This document shows, piece by piece, positions 1-5,378 of a stretch of DNA of 7,802 nt. The notes under the pieces are model-generated. The model was given only the letters and a program-made list of their open reading frames with translations. It searched no databases and was not told the DNA's origin. Numbering within the stretch: position 1 is the first letter of the stretch; every line of letters starts with the position of its first letter. This stretch comes from Deltaproteobacteria bacterium RBG_13_61_14. Lineage in GTDB: Bacteria > RBG-13-61-14. Made by a program: the position numbers and the translations under genes. The stretch spans positions 3,781 through 11,582 of the forward strand of contig MGQK01000093.1 of the NCBI GenBank assembly GCA_001797815.1. Direction: 5' to 3'.

Positions 1-143
1 GCCTGCGCCACGACCAGGGGGTGGAAAAGGTCTTCCGCGACGCCAAGCTGCTCCAGATCTTCGAGGGCACCAACCAACTGAACCGGCTCAACATCTTCAA
101 GCATGCTTTTGCCCGGCACCTGCCCGGGGTGGAAGTTTTTTAG
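1..143 (+). CDS. Acyl-CoA dehydrogenase, C-terminal end (5' part outside window)
   Basis: The frame opens at base 3 and gives 46 residues ending in TAG at 141-143. It carries the C-terminal ACAD signature: RDAKLLQIFEGTNQLNR, where the Glu of IFEGT matches the catalytic base of medium-chain acyl-CoA dehydrogenase (Glu376 type). These enzymes are FAD-dependent and oxidise acyl-CoA to trans-2-enoyl-CoA. 44 of the 46 residues match the end of the next gene, so this is a tandem paralogue of it. Bases 1-143 align without gaps to 1492-1634 with ten differences, and bases 6-73 are identical. The next gene starts 9 nt after the stop, so the two are very likely co-transcribed. Only the last tenth or so of the protein is visible; family is secure, substrate unknown. 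Confidence 0.9.
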   Translation, partial: LRHDQGVEKVFRDAKLLQIFEGTNQLNRLNIFKHAFARHLPGVEVF

Positions 144-145
144 GA
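142..145 (+). promoter_or_regulatory. Shine-Dalgarno AGGA overlapping the upstream stop codon
   Basis: The bases AGGA begin inside the TAG stop of the upstream ACAD (141-143) and end 7 nt before the ATG at 153. The ribosome site of the second ACAD therefore lies within the termination site of the first. This suggests translational coupling and supports the ATG at 153 as the start. The match is only four bases, so the site is moderate in strength. Confidence 0.55.
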
Positions 146-152
146 TCGCGCC

Positions 153-1634
153 ATGGCCACTCTGGACCTGGACCGCGACGACCTGTTCAGTTTTGAGGAC
201 AACTTCTTCAGCCTGATGGCTTTGCAGAAGTATGATCCCAAGCTGATCACGCAGACCCGGCAGGCCTGGCAGGAGGAGCGGAAGTTTTTGCGCGAAGTCA
301 TCGCGCCGGTAGCCCTGGCCGAAGACCGCAAGCACGCGGCGGACCCGCATTATATCAGTTGGGACTTGCTGCGGCTGGCTGCCCGGCACGGCCGCCTCTC
401 CAACTTCATCCCCAAGATCATGGGCGGCTCGGGCAAAGGCGCGGGCCTGTCCATGCCCAACTCCGAGGAGATGGCCGCGGTGGACGCCGCCTATTCCGGC
501 ATGCTCGGCGGACACGGCCTGGGCCTGGTGGCCTTGCTGATGACCTTCAACATGAAAGTGGTGCAGCGGGTGGCGCAGAAGATCGTGGAGAACGAGAGCA
601 AGGAAAAGCCGTATGTGATTGACTGCGCGATCACCGAGCCGGCGGCGGGCACCGACGTGGAGGAGATCGAGCTGTATCCCAAGGCCCGGCTCAGCTGCCA
701 GGCCAGGAAGGTGCCGGGCGGGGCCGTGCTCAACGGCCGCAAGGTCTTTATCAGCACCGGCCACATGGCCGCGGACCACGTCATCCTGATGCCTTTTGAC
801 ATCAAAGACGCGGTCAATACCTACGGCTGTTTCCTGGTGCCCACGGATGCGAAGGGCTTTTCCCTGGGCCGCAAGGAGCGCAAGATGGGCCAGCGAGCCG
901 GCCCGGCCAGCGAGCTGATCTTCGAGGACTGTTTCGTGCCCGACGAGAACATCGCCATGTCCGCGCTCGAGTTTTCCGAGCCTAAATACCGGGGCCAGTT
1001 CAAGGCGCTGCTGGAAGGCGTGCTCGGCCTGACCCGGACCGCGGTGGGCGCCATGTCCACCGGCACCGCCCGGGGCGCTTTGGAGCGGGCGCTCGCCCTG
1101 GCCAGGCGGGTCAAGCACAAGGGCCGGACCTTGATCCACCAGCAGTGGGCCCAGGCCCTGCTCACCAACATGTTCATGAACGTGATGATGGCCCGCTCGG
1201 TTTACTTCGAAGCCCAGTTCGCCATCATGACCAACCTGGGCGGCGGAGGGATGTCCGGGGCCATGCCCGGGTTCATGAACAGCGATCTGGTCAGGAAAAT
1301 TTTCCAGAGCCGGGGCGTCCAAAAGATCTTCACCTCGACCTGGCTCCGCAAGAAGATGCTCGACCGGATGATTGACCTGCCGCCGGAGCAGAACGCGCGC
1401 ATCCAATTCATGTCCTCCATGGCCAAGGTGGTCGGCTCGGACATGGCCATGGAGAACTGCCAACTGGCCGTGGAGTTTTTGAGCCAGGCCGGCCTTCGCC
1501 ACGACCAGGGGGTGGAAAAGGTCTTCCGCGACGCCAAGCTGCTCCAGATCTTCGAGGGCACCAATCAACTGAATCGTCTGAACATGTTCAAGCACGCTTT
1601 TGCCCGGCGCCTGCCCGGGGTGGAAGTGTTTTAA
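153..1634 (+). CDS. Acyl-CoA dehydrogenase, long form (493 aa)
   Basis: A flavin enzyme expected to oxidise an acyl-CoA to its 2-enoyl-CoA and pass electrons to ETF. Visible ACAD signatures, in order: TEPAAGTD at residues 161-168 (normal TEPxAGSD, FAD/substrate loop), NGRKVFISTG ending at residue 203, the KMGQRAGPASELIFEDCFVP core of the beta domain, and RDAKLLQIFEGTNQLNR at the C-terminus with Glu468 as the predicted catalytic base. Usual ACADs have about 380 residues. The extra length is an N-terminal extension of roughly 50 residues and a Gly/Met-rich insertion at about residues 360-425 (GGGGMSGAMPGF onward) between C-terminal helices. It sits between a near-identical paralogue and a divergent short ACAD, with gaps of 9 and 15 nt, so it belongs to one operon. 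Function as an ACAD is well supported; chain length or substrate class cannot be read from the sequence. Confidence 0.93.
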   Translation: MATLDLDRDDLFSFEDNFFSLMALQKYDPKLITQTRQAWQEERKFLREVIAPVALAEDRKHAADPHYISWDLLRLAARHGRLSNFIPKIMGGSGKGAGLSMPNSEEMAAVDAAYSGMLGGHGLGLVALLMTFNMKVVQRVAQKIVENESKEKPYVIDCAITEPAAGTDVEEIELYPKARLSCQARKVPGGAVLNGRKVFISTGHMAADHVILMPFDIKDAVNTYGCFLVPTDAKGFSLGRKERKMGQRAGPASELIFEDCFVPDENIAMSALEFSEPKYRGQFKALLEGVLGLTRTAVGAMSTGTARGALERALALARRVKHKGRTLIHQQWAQALLTNMFMNVMMARSVYFEAQFAIMTNLGGGGMSGAMPGFMNSDLVRKIFQSRGVQKIFTSTWLRKKMLDRMIDLPPEQNARIQFMSSMAKVVGSDMAMENCQLAVEFLSQAGLRHDQGVEKVFRDAKLLQIFEGTNQLNRLNMFKHAFARRLPGVEVF

Positions 1635-1649
1635 CCGGAGGAGGAAATC

Positions 1650-2759
1650 ATGAGTTCAGCCAGCCTATCGGACCTGTCGGCCTTCCAGGAACTGGCGACC
1701 CGCTTCGCTAAAAAAGAGCTGGAGCCCAAGGCCATTGACCTGGACGACTATCCCTATGCCGCGTTTAACGACCCGGCGCTCAAAAAGGCCGAGGAAGTGG
1801 GCCTGTTCAAGCTGATGGTCCCGGAAGCGCTGGGCGGTTCCGGCCAGGGCATGGCCGTGCTCTGCCAGATCCTGGAGGAGCTCGCCCGCGCCGATGCCAG
1901 CTTTGCCGCGGTCATCCTGGTCCACACCATGGCCCAGGCGGCCCTGGTCCAGTGGGGGAGTGCCCCGGTGATTGATAAATATCTGCGCTCGCCGCTCCTG
2001 GCTTTCCCGGCCTATGTCCTGCCCACGGACCTGCCCCGGACGGTCAGCGCGGAGAAAAAGGGCGGGGGCTGGGTGCTGGCCGGCAAGCTGGAATACCTGG
2101 CCCTGGCGCCGGTGGCCCAGGCCCTGATCCTGCCCGCGGAAGTGAAGGGGACCAACAAAGTCGCTTTCTTTGTGGTGGATGCCCGGGCCAAAGGCGTGAG
2201 CGTGGGCGAGCCGGTCTTGAGCCTGGGGCTGCGCAACTGCCCGGTGGCGGACGTGGATCTGGCCGGGGTGGAGGTGGGGGCGGAACACCAGCTTTGCCCG
2301 GACGCGGACGCGGTTTATCCGGCGCTGGCCGCAAACTTCCGGCCGGCGGTGGCCGCGCTCTCCGTGGGCGTGGTGGCCGGCTCGTTCGAGACCGCGAAAA
2401 ACTACGCCAAGGAACGCTACCAGGGCGGCCGGATGATTGTCGAATATGACCTGGTCCGGCTGCTCCTCGCCAACCTCGCCGTGGTCCTGGAATCGGGCAA
2501 GGCCCTGGTCATGAGCATGGCCCAAGCCGCCGACCAGAAACGGCCCTGGCCGGTCTCCGACGCCGGGCTGATCCTGCTCTCGGAAGCGGCGAGCCGCGCC
2601 ACCTCCGACGGCGTGCAAGTCCTGGGCGGCTACGGCTACATGCAGGACTACGGCCAGGAGAAACGGATGCGCGACGCCAAACAGATCGAGGGCATCTTCG
2701 GCGCGGCCCCGTTGAAAAGGCTGGAACTGATCGCCGACATCCTCCGGCAGGAGGAATGA
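1650..2759 (+). CDS. Divergent acyl-CoA dehydrogenase-fold protein (369 aa), probably without its own active site
   Basis: A strong Shine-Dalgarno (GGAGGAGGA, 1637-1645) precedes the ATG by 4 nt. Length and the overall helix-strand-helix order fit the ACAD family: VPEALGGSGQG early, then GVQVLGGYGYMQDY and KRMRDAK at residues 321-344. Key residues are missing. The Glu of the IYEGT motif is Phe350 (IFGAAPLKR). The alternative glutamate site of isovaleryl-CoA dehydrogenase appears to be Asn229 (AANFRP). The TEPxAGSD loop and the WITN flavin motif are replaced by unrelated residues (LPTDLPRTVS, LEYLALAP). In known heteromeric ACADs such as mycobacterial ChsE4-ChsE5, one subunit lacks the catalytic Glu and shares the flavin site with its partner. 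I infer that this protein may pair with one of the long ACADs just upstream. It could instead act alone in a non-dehydrogenase role. Confidence 0.85.
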   Translation: MSSASLSDLSAFQELATRFAKKELEPKAIDLDDYPYAAFNDPALKKAEEVGLFKLMVPEALGGSGQGMAVLCQILEELARADASFAAVILVHTMAQAALVQWGSAPVIDKYLRSPLLAFPAYVLPTDLPRTVSAEKKGGGWVLAGKLEYLALAPVAQALILPAEVKGTNKVAFFVVDARAKGVSVGEPVLSLGLRNCPVADVDLAGVEVGAEHQLCPDADAVYPALAANFRPAVAALSVGVVAGSFETAKNYAKERYQGGRMIVEYDLVRLLLANLAVVLESGKALVMSMAQAADQKRPWPVSDAGLILLSEAASRATSDGVQVLGGYGYMQDYGQEKRMRDAKQIEGIFGAAPLKRLELIADILRQEE

Positions 2760-2784
2760 GCGCCTCCGGGGAGGGACGGAGTTC

Positions 2785-2888
2785 GTATTTAGTATTGCGT
2801 ATTACGTATATTGTATGGTGTATTCAGTAATTTATAATTAAAATAAATAATACAGAATACTGAATACAAAATACGGAATACTGAATAC
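2785..2888. repeat. Inverted pair of degenerate 7-nt arrays (GTATTNN x6 / NNAATAC x6)
   Basis: In the 157-nt gap before the ligase gene, six consecutive 7-mers start with GTAT (2785-2826: GTATTTA, GTATTGC, GTATTAC, GTATATT, GTATGGT, GTATTCA). Twenty AT-rich bases follow, then six perfect NNAATAC 7-mers (2847-2888, with NN = AT, AG, TG, AA, GG, TG). NNAATAC is the reverse complement of GTATTNN, so two 42-nt arms face each other and could form an imperfect cruciform or RNA hairpin. The best exact pair is GTATTCAGTA (2820-2829) with TACTGAATAC (2858-2867). The array is non-coding. I know no named element with this form; cyanobacterial short tandem heptamers are the nearest analogy. Confidence 0.85.
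2811..2838 (+). promoter_or_regulatory. Possible sigma70-type promoter inside the heptamer element
   Basis: TTGTAT (2811-2816, four of six matches to TTGACA) and a perfect TATAAT (2833-2838) are separated by 16 nt. The -10 box falls in the AT-rich centre between the two heptamer arms, about 80 nt before the ligase ATG. It would give the ligase its own transcript apart from the ACAD genes. Such boxes arise easily by chance in AT-rich DNA, so support is modest. Confidence 0.35.
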
Positions 2889-2916
2889 GATACACAACGA
2901 CACAGGAGTCTGACCC

Positions 2917-4620
2917 ATGAAAACTTCCACCCTCGGCCTGTCCGTCGCCCGGTCCTTGCTCGCCACCCTGGCCGATGAATACCGCCGCGGCACCTTGGCC
3001 GAAACCTTCCGGCTGACCCGCCGGAGCGGCCGGCCGACTTTTGCCCAGGACCTCAATCACGCCGACCTGCTGGAAGAAAAGGCGAAAAAGAACAAGGATC
3101 GTCCCTTCCTGATCTTCCGGGGCCGGAAGTGGTCCTACGCTCAGATGGACCGCAACGCCAACCGCATGGCCAATTTCCTCCTGGCCCAAGGCGCCGGTCC
3201 GGGCCAGGCGCTCGCCATCTTGATGAAGAACTCGCCGCGCTGGCTGGATGTCTTTTTCGCCACCCAACGCTTGGGGCTATGCGCGGTGCCGGTCAACGTC
3301 GCGCTCCGGGGCGACCAGTTGGCCCACATCTTCAACCATTCCGAGGCCAAGTTCCTTTGCGTGGACCAGGACCTGTTGCCGTTTTACGAAAAAGTCAAAG
3401 ATAAACTGGCTGCCGCGCCCCTCGTGATCGTGAACCCAATGGAAAAATCCGAGGCGCCCATTGCCCAGGGCCGGCTTCTGCTCGACGGCGCCTATCAGCC
3501 GGGAGTCAGCGAGGACAAGCCGGCCGCGGCCGCGCGCGAGGGGGATACCTGCCTGCTTCTTTATACCTCCGGCACCACCGGGCTGCCCAAGGGCGTAGCC
3601 ACCCGCTACGGCCGGACCAACCTCAAGATCATGGGCATCCTCTCCCGGGCCTTGCTCAAGCCCACCGACGTCTACTTTACCTGCCTGCCCCTGTTCCACG
3701 CCAACGCTCTTCTCCTGACCCTGACCAACGCCCTCCACGCCGATTGCCAGGTCGCGCTCTTCGAGAAGTTCAGCGCCAGCCGCTTCTGGGATGAGGTGCG
3801 GGCCTCGGGCGCCACCGTGTTCAACGGCCTGGGCGCGATGATGCCGATCCTGATGAAGCAGCCGGAGAAACCCGCCGACCGCCAGCATAGCGTGCGTTAC
3901 GTGCTAAGCGCGGCCTGCCCGGCCGACATGTGGGAGCCGTTCGAGAAGAGGTTCGGGGTGGAGATCGTGGAGGGTTACGGCGCGGTGGACGGCGGCGGCC
4001 TGATCATCATGAACTGGGGCCAGGCCCCGGTGGGCAGCCTGGGCAAACCCATCGGCGCCAAGTGCCGGCTGGTGGACGAAGAGATGAAGGACGTGCCCCT
4101 GGGCCGGCCGGGCGAGCTGATCGCCTGGATGGGCGACCGGGCCAAGGCCGTGGAGTATTACAAGAACGAGAAGGCCACCTCGGACAAAATCCGGGACGGA
4201 TGGCTCCATACCGGCGACCTGGTTTACGCCGACAAGAAAGGCTACCTCTACTTCGTGGGCCGGAAGACCGAGTCCTTGCGCCGGCGGGGCGAGAACATTT
4301 CCTGCTACGAGGTCGAGCACGCCATCCTCCAGCATCCGGACGCGCTCGAATGCGCGGTTTACGCGGTGCCCTCCGAGCTGGCGGAAGACGACGTCATGGC
4401 CGCGATCGTGCCGGTGGAAGGAAAGACCATTGATCCCAAGCAGATGCTCGCGTTCCTGCATGAGCGCCTGGCCAAGTTCGCCATTCCCCGCTACTTCCGC
4501 TTCCTCAAAGAACTCCCTAAAACCGAGACCCAGCGCGTGATCAAACTGGTCCTGGAACGAGAGGGCGTCACACCGGACACGATTGATATGGAGCCGGGAG
4601 GCAAAAAGCAAAGCACATGA
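2917..4620 (+). CDS. AMP-forming acyl-CoA synthetase (ANL superfamily, 567 aa)
   Basis: Expected to activate a carboxylic acid with ATP and CoA to an acyl-CoA, which could feed the ACADs upstream. AGGAG (2904-2908) lies 8 nt before the ATG. ANL motifs in order: ATP loop YTSGTTGLPKG (216-226), PLFHAN (258-263), EGYGAVDGGG (352-361), DGWLHTGD (427-434), and GRKTESLRRRGENIS (448-462), the hinge segment. The N-terminal part (DRPFLIFRGRKWSY, then a GDQLAHIFNHSEAKF stretch) looks like the carnitine-CoA ligase / fatty-acid transport protein branch, so a CaiC- or FadD-like substrate is plausible but not shown. Two oddities: the usual YGxTE reads YGAVD (Asp358 for Glu), and the C-terminal catalytic Lys of the TGK motif is Arg540 (PKTETQRVIK). 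No signal peptide or membrane segment is evident. It lies 157 nt after the ACADs, so it may have its own promoter. Confidence 0.93.
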   Translation: MKTSTLGLSVARSLLATLADEYRRGTLAETFRLTRRSGRPTFAQDLNHADLLEEKAKKNKDRPFLIFRGRKWSYAQMDRNANRMANFLLAQGAGPGQALAILMKNSPRWLDVFFATQRLGLCAVPVNVALRGDQLAHIFNHSEAKFLCVDQDLLPFYEKVKDKLAAAPLVIVNPMEKSEAPIAQGRLLLDGAYQPGVSEDKPAAAAREGDTCLLLYTSGTTGLPKGVATRYGRTNLKIMGILSRALLKPTDVYFTCLPLFHANALLLTLTNALHADCQVALFEKFSASRFWDEVRASGATVFNGLGAMMPILMKQPEKPADRQHSVRYVLSAACPADMWEPFEKRFGVEIVEGYGAVDGGGLIIMNWGQAPVGSLGKPIGAKCRLVDEEMKDVPLGRPGELIAWMGDRAKAVEYYKNEKATSDKIRDGWLHTGDLVYADKKGYLYFVGRKTESLRRRGENISCYEVEHAILQHPDALECAVYAVPSELAEDDVMAAIVPVEGKTIDPKQMLAFLHERLAKFAIPRYFRFLKELPKTETQRVIKLVLEREGVTPDTIDMEPGGKKQST

Positions 4621-4792
4621 AGAGGCCTTAGGCTTCAGGCTTTAGGCCTCAGAAAGAAAGAGATTATCCGCAGATTACGCCCCTCGGTCCGCCTTCGGTC
4701 CCGAGTGCTCAGGCCGAGGGGAGCGCTCGGGGTCGAGGACAGATTTTCTTGTTCTGAAAACTAAAGCCCAAAGCCTAATGTCTAATGCCTCT
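4621..4792. repeat. Palindromic element with inverted 7-nt arrays (GGCNTNA x4), copy A
   Basis: Directly after the ligase stop, AGA is followed by four 7-mers: GGCCTTA, GGCTTCA, GGCTTTA, GGCCTCA (4624-4651). The far end has four 7-mers in the complementary sense, TAAAGCC, CAAAGCC, TAATGTC, TAATGCC (4762-4789), then TCT. Arms pair unit by unit (about 6, 4, 6 and 5 matches of 7). Next inside, a purine-rich tract (AGAAAGAAAG, from 4651) faces a pyrimidine-rich tract (ATTTTCTTGTTCT, 4743-4755), and the GC-rich centre has its own hairpins. It separates convergent genes and may also act as a bidirectional terminator, though no clean U-tract terminator is visible. Confidence 0.8.
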
Positions 4793-4845
4793 TCTTCCCC
4801 GTCCACTGCTGATTATGTTTTATGTTTAGATCTGACCCCGATCTT
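4656..4845. repeat. 190-bp direct repeat, copy A
   Basis: Bases 4656-4845 recur at 5124-5313 with about nine mismatches and no gaps (constant offset 468). The longest identical stretch runs from 4666 for about 90 bases through the GC-rich core. Differences cluster in the heptamer arm (4756-4790). The copy ends inside the 3' part of the 73-aa gene on the - strand and contains its last ten codons and stop. It also holds TTATGTT twice in tandem (4813-4826), another 7-nt period. Confidence 0.92.
4680..4731. other. GC-rich core with two interleaved stems
   Basis: CCCCTCGG (4680-4687) can pair with CCGAGGGG (4714-4721). CCCGAGTGCTC (4700-4710) can pair with GAGCGCTCGGG (4721-4731) with one G-T type mismatch. 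The stems interleave and share base 4721, so they are alternative folds or a pseudoknot. The same core is fully conserved in copy B (5148-5199). Its role is unknown; termination is possible. Confidence 0.55.
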
Positions 4846-5034
4846 CGCCAGTTCGCGCCTGATCTCGGCATAGGGCCGAGAAGGCTCCGGCCGCCGGGTC
4901 TCGATCAGCAGGACATCTTGCTCGTCTTCGCTGAGCGCTCGGCTCCGGAGCAGGCGGCCCCAGAGCTTCCGCCGCTCCGAAGGCTTGAGCGAAATGATTA
5001 TCTGGGTCAACCCCTCCAGCATCTGGTCGGTCAT
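4813..5034 (-). CDS. Small hypothetical protein (73 aa), possibly antitoxin-like
   Basis: I do not recognise the family. The start is well supported: on the - strand GAGGAG (5044-5049) sits 9 nt before the ATG. The protein is charged and looks mainly helical. It opens with MTDQMLEGLTQIIISLKPSE, then RRKLWGRLLRSRALSEDEQD and a basic C-terminus. Short proteins with a pattern like 'LKPSER..LWGRLL..LSEDEQD' are often annotated as addiction-module or antitoxin-like, but no toxin gene follows. The next gene downstream is the convergent ligase. It is on the same strand as the KAP-LRR gene, 344 nt after it. The last ten residues (KIGVRSKHKT) and stop are encoded by the 190-bp repeat, so the original C-terminus may have been replaced. 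No transmembrane segment is visible. Confidence 0.7.
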   Translation of the reverse strand: MTDQMLEGLTQIIISLKPSERRKLWGRLLRSRALSEDEQDVLLIETRRPEPSRPYAEIRRELAKIGVRSKHKT

Positions 5035-5108
5035 TTTTTCAATCTCCTCGGTTTGAACTTAGCATAAACCAAAGCCGGACGGAAAGCCAGCAAAAATAGT
5101 TGCGGATA

Positions 5109-5260
5109 GGCTTGAGGCATTTTGAAAGAGAACATCCGCAGATTACGCCCCTCGGTCCGCCTTCGGTCCCGAGTGCTCAGGCCGAGGGGAGCGCTCGGGG
5201 TCGAGGACAGATTTTCTTGTTCAGAAGCCTAAAGCCTCAAGCCTAAGGTCTAATGCCTCT
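5109..5260. repeat. Inverted 7-nt array element, copy B (left arm eroded)
   Basis: The left arm keeps two 7-mers (GGCTTGA 5109-5115, GGCATTT 5116-5122). The right arm has five (AGAAGCC, TAAAGCC, TCAAGCC, TAAGGTC, TAATGCC, 5223-5257) followed by TCT, as in copy A. The 7-nt register is kept although individual units differ from copy A, so the array changes by whole-unit or in-register substitution while the core stays constant. Confidence 0.75.
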
Positions 5261-5313
5261 TCTTCCCTGTCCACTGCTGATTATGTTTTATGTTTAGATC
5301 TGACCCCGATCTT
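5124..5313. repeat. 190-bp direct repeat, copy B
   Basis: Second copy of 4656-4845. It ends at 5313, where homology stops sharply: copy A continues into the 73-aa gene, copy B into unrelated sequence. It therefore carries the same ten-codon tail and stop (5281-5313, - strand) without the rest of the gene. It lies between the KAP-LRR gene and the 73-aa gene. Confidence 0.92.
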
Positions 5314-5378
5314 AAGGTTGCCTGCAGACAGGATTGGAATTAATTACTTCCGTTAATAACAAACCCAAAGCTCTAGAT

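Larger units (their letters stand above)
5035..5378. other. 344-nt gene-free stretch: leader of the small gene plus repeat copy B
   Basis: From the right: 65 nt after the KAP-LRR stop with no recognisable element, the second 190-bp repeat copy (5124-5313), then about 90 nt that should hold the promoter and leader of the 73-aa gene. I find no convincing -35/-10 pair in that leader. No coding frame here has a ribosome site or family resemblance. Confidence 0.7.

Noticed and set aside
1665-2618. Long open frame (317 codons) on the - strand opposite the short ACAD
   Set aside because: It lies wholly antisense to a well-supported gene; GC-rich codon use leaves the opposite strand open. Its His/Gly/Gln/Arg-heavy product resembles no family.
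2785-2888. Heptamer array as a short coding region or CRISPR
   Set aside because: A 7-nt period shifts frame every unit, and there are no spacers; it cannot be either.
3277-4611. Two long - strand frames opposite the ligase
   Set aside because: Antisense shadows of the ligase, with no ribosome site or recognisable domain.
4822-5067. + strand frame of 81 codons over the small gene
   Set aside because: Antisense to the 73-aa gene, which has a proper Shine-Dalgarno; the + frame has none.
4656-5313. Direct repeats as a CRISPR array
   Set aside because: Only two long copies with a gene between them; no short repeats with uniform spacers and no cas genes.
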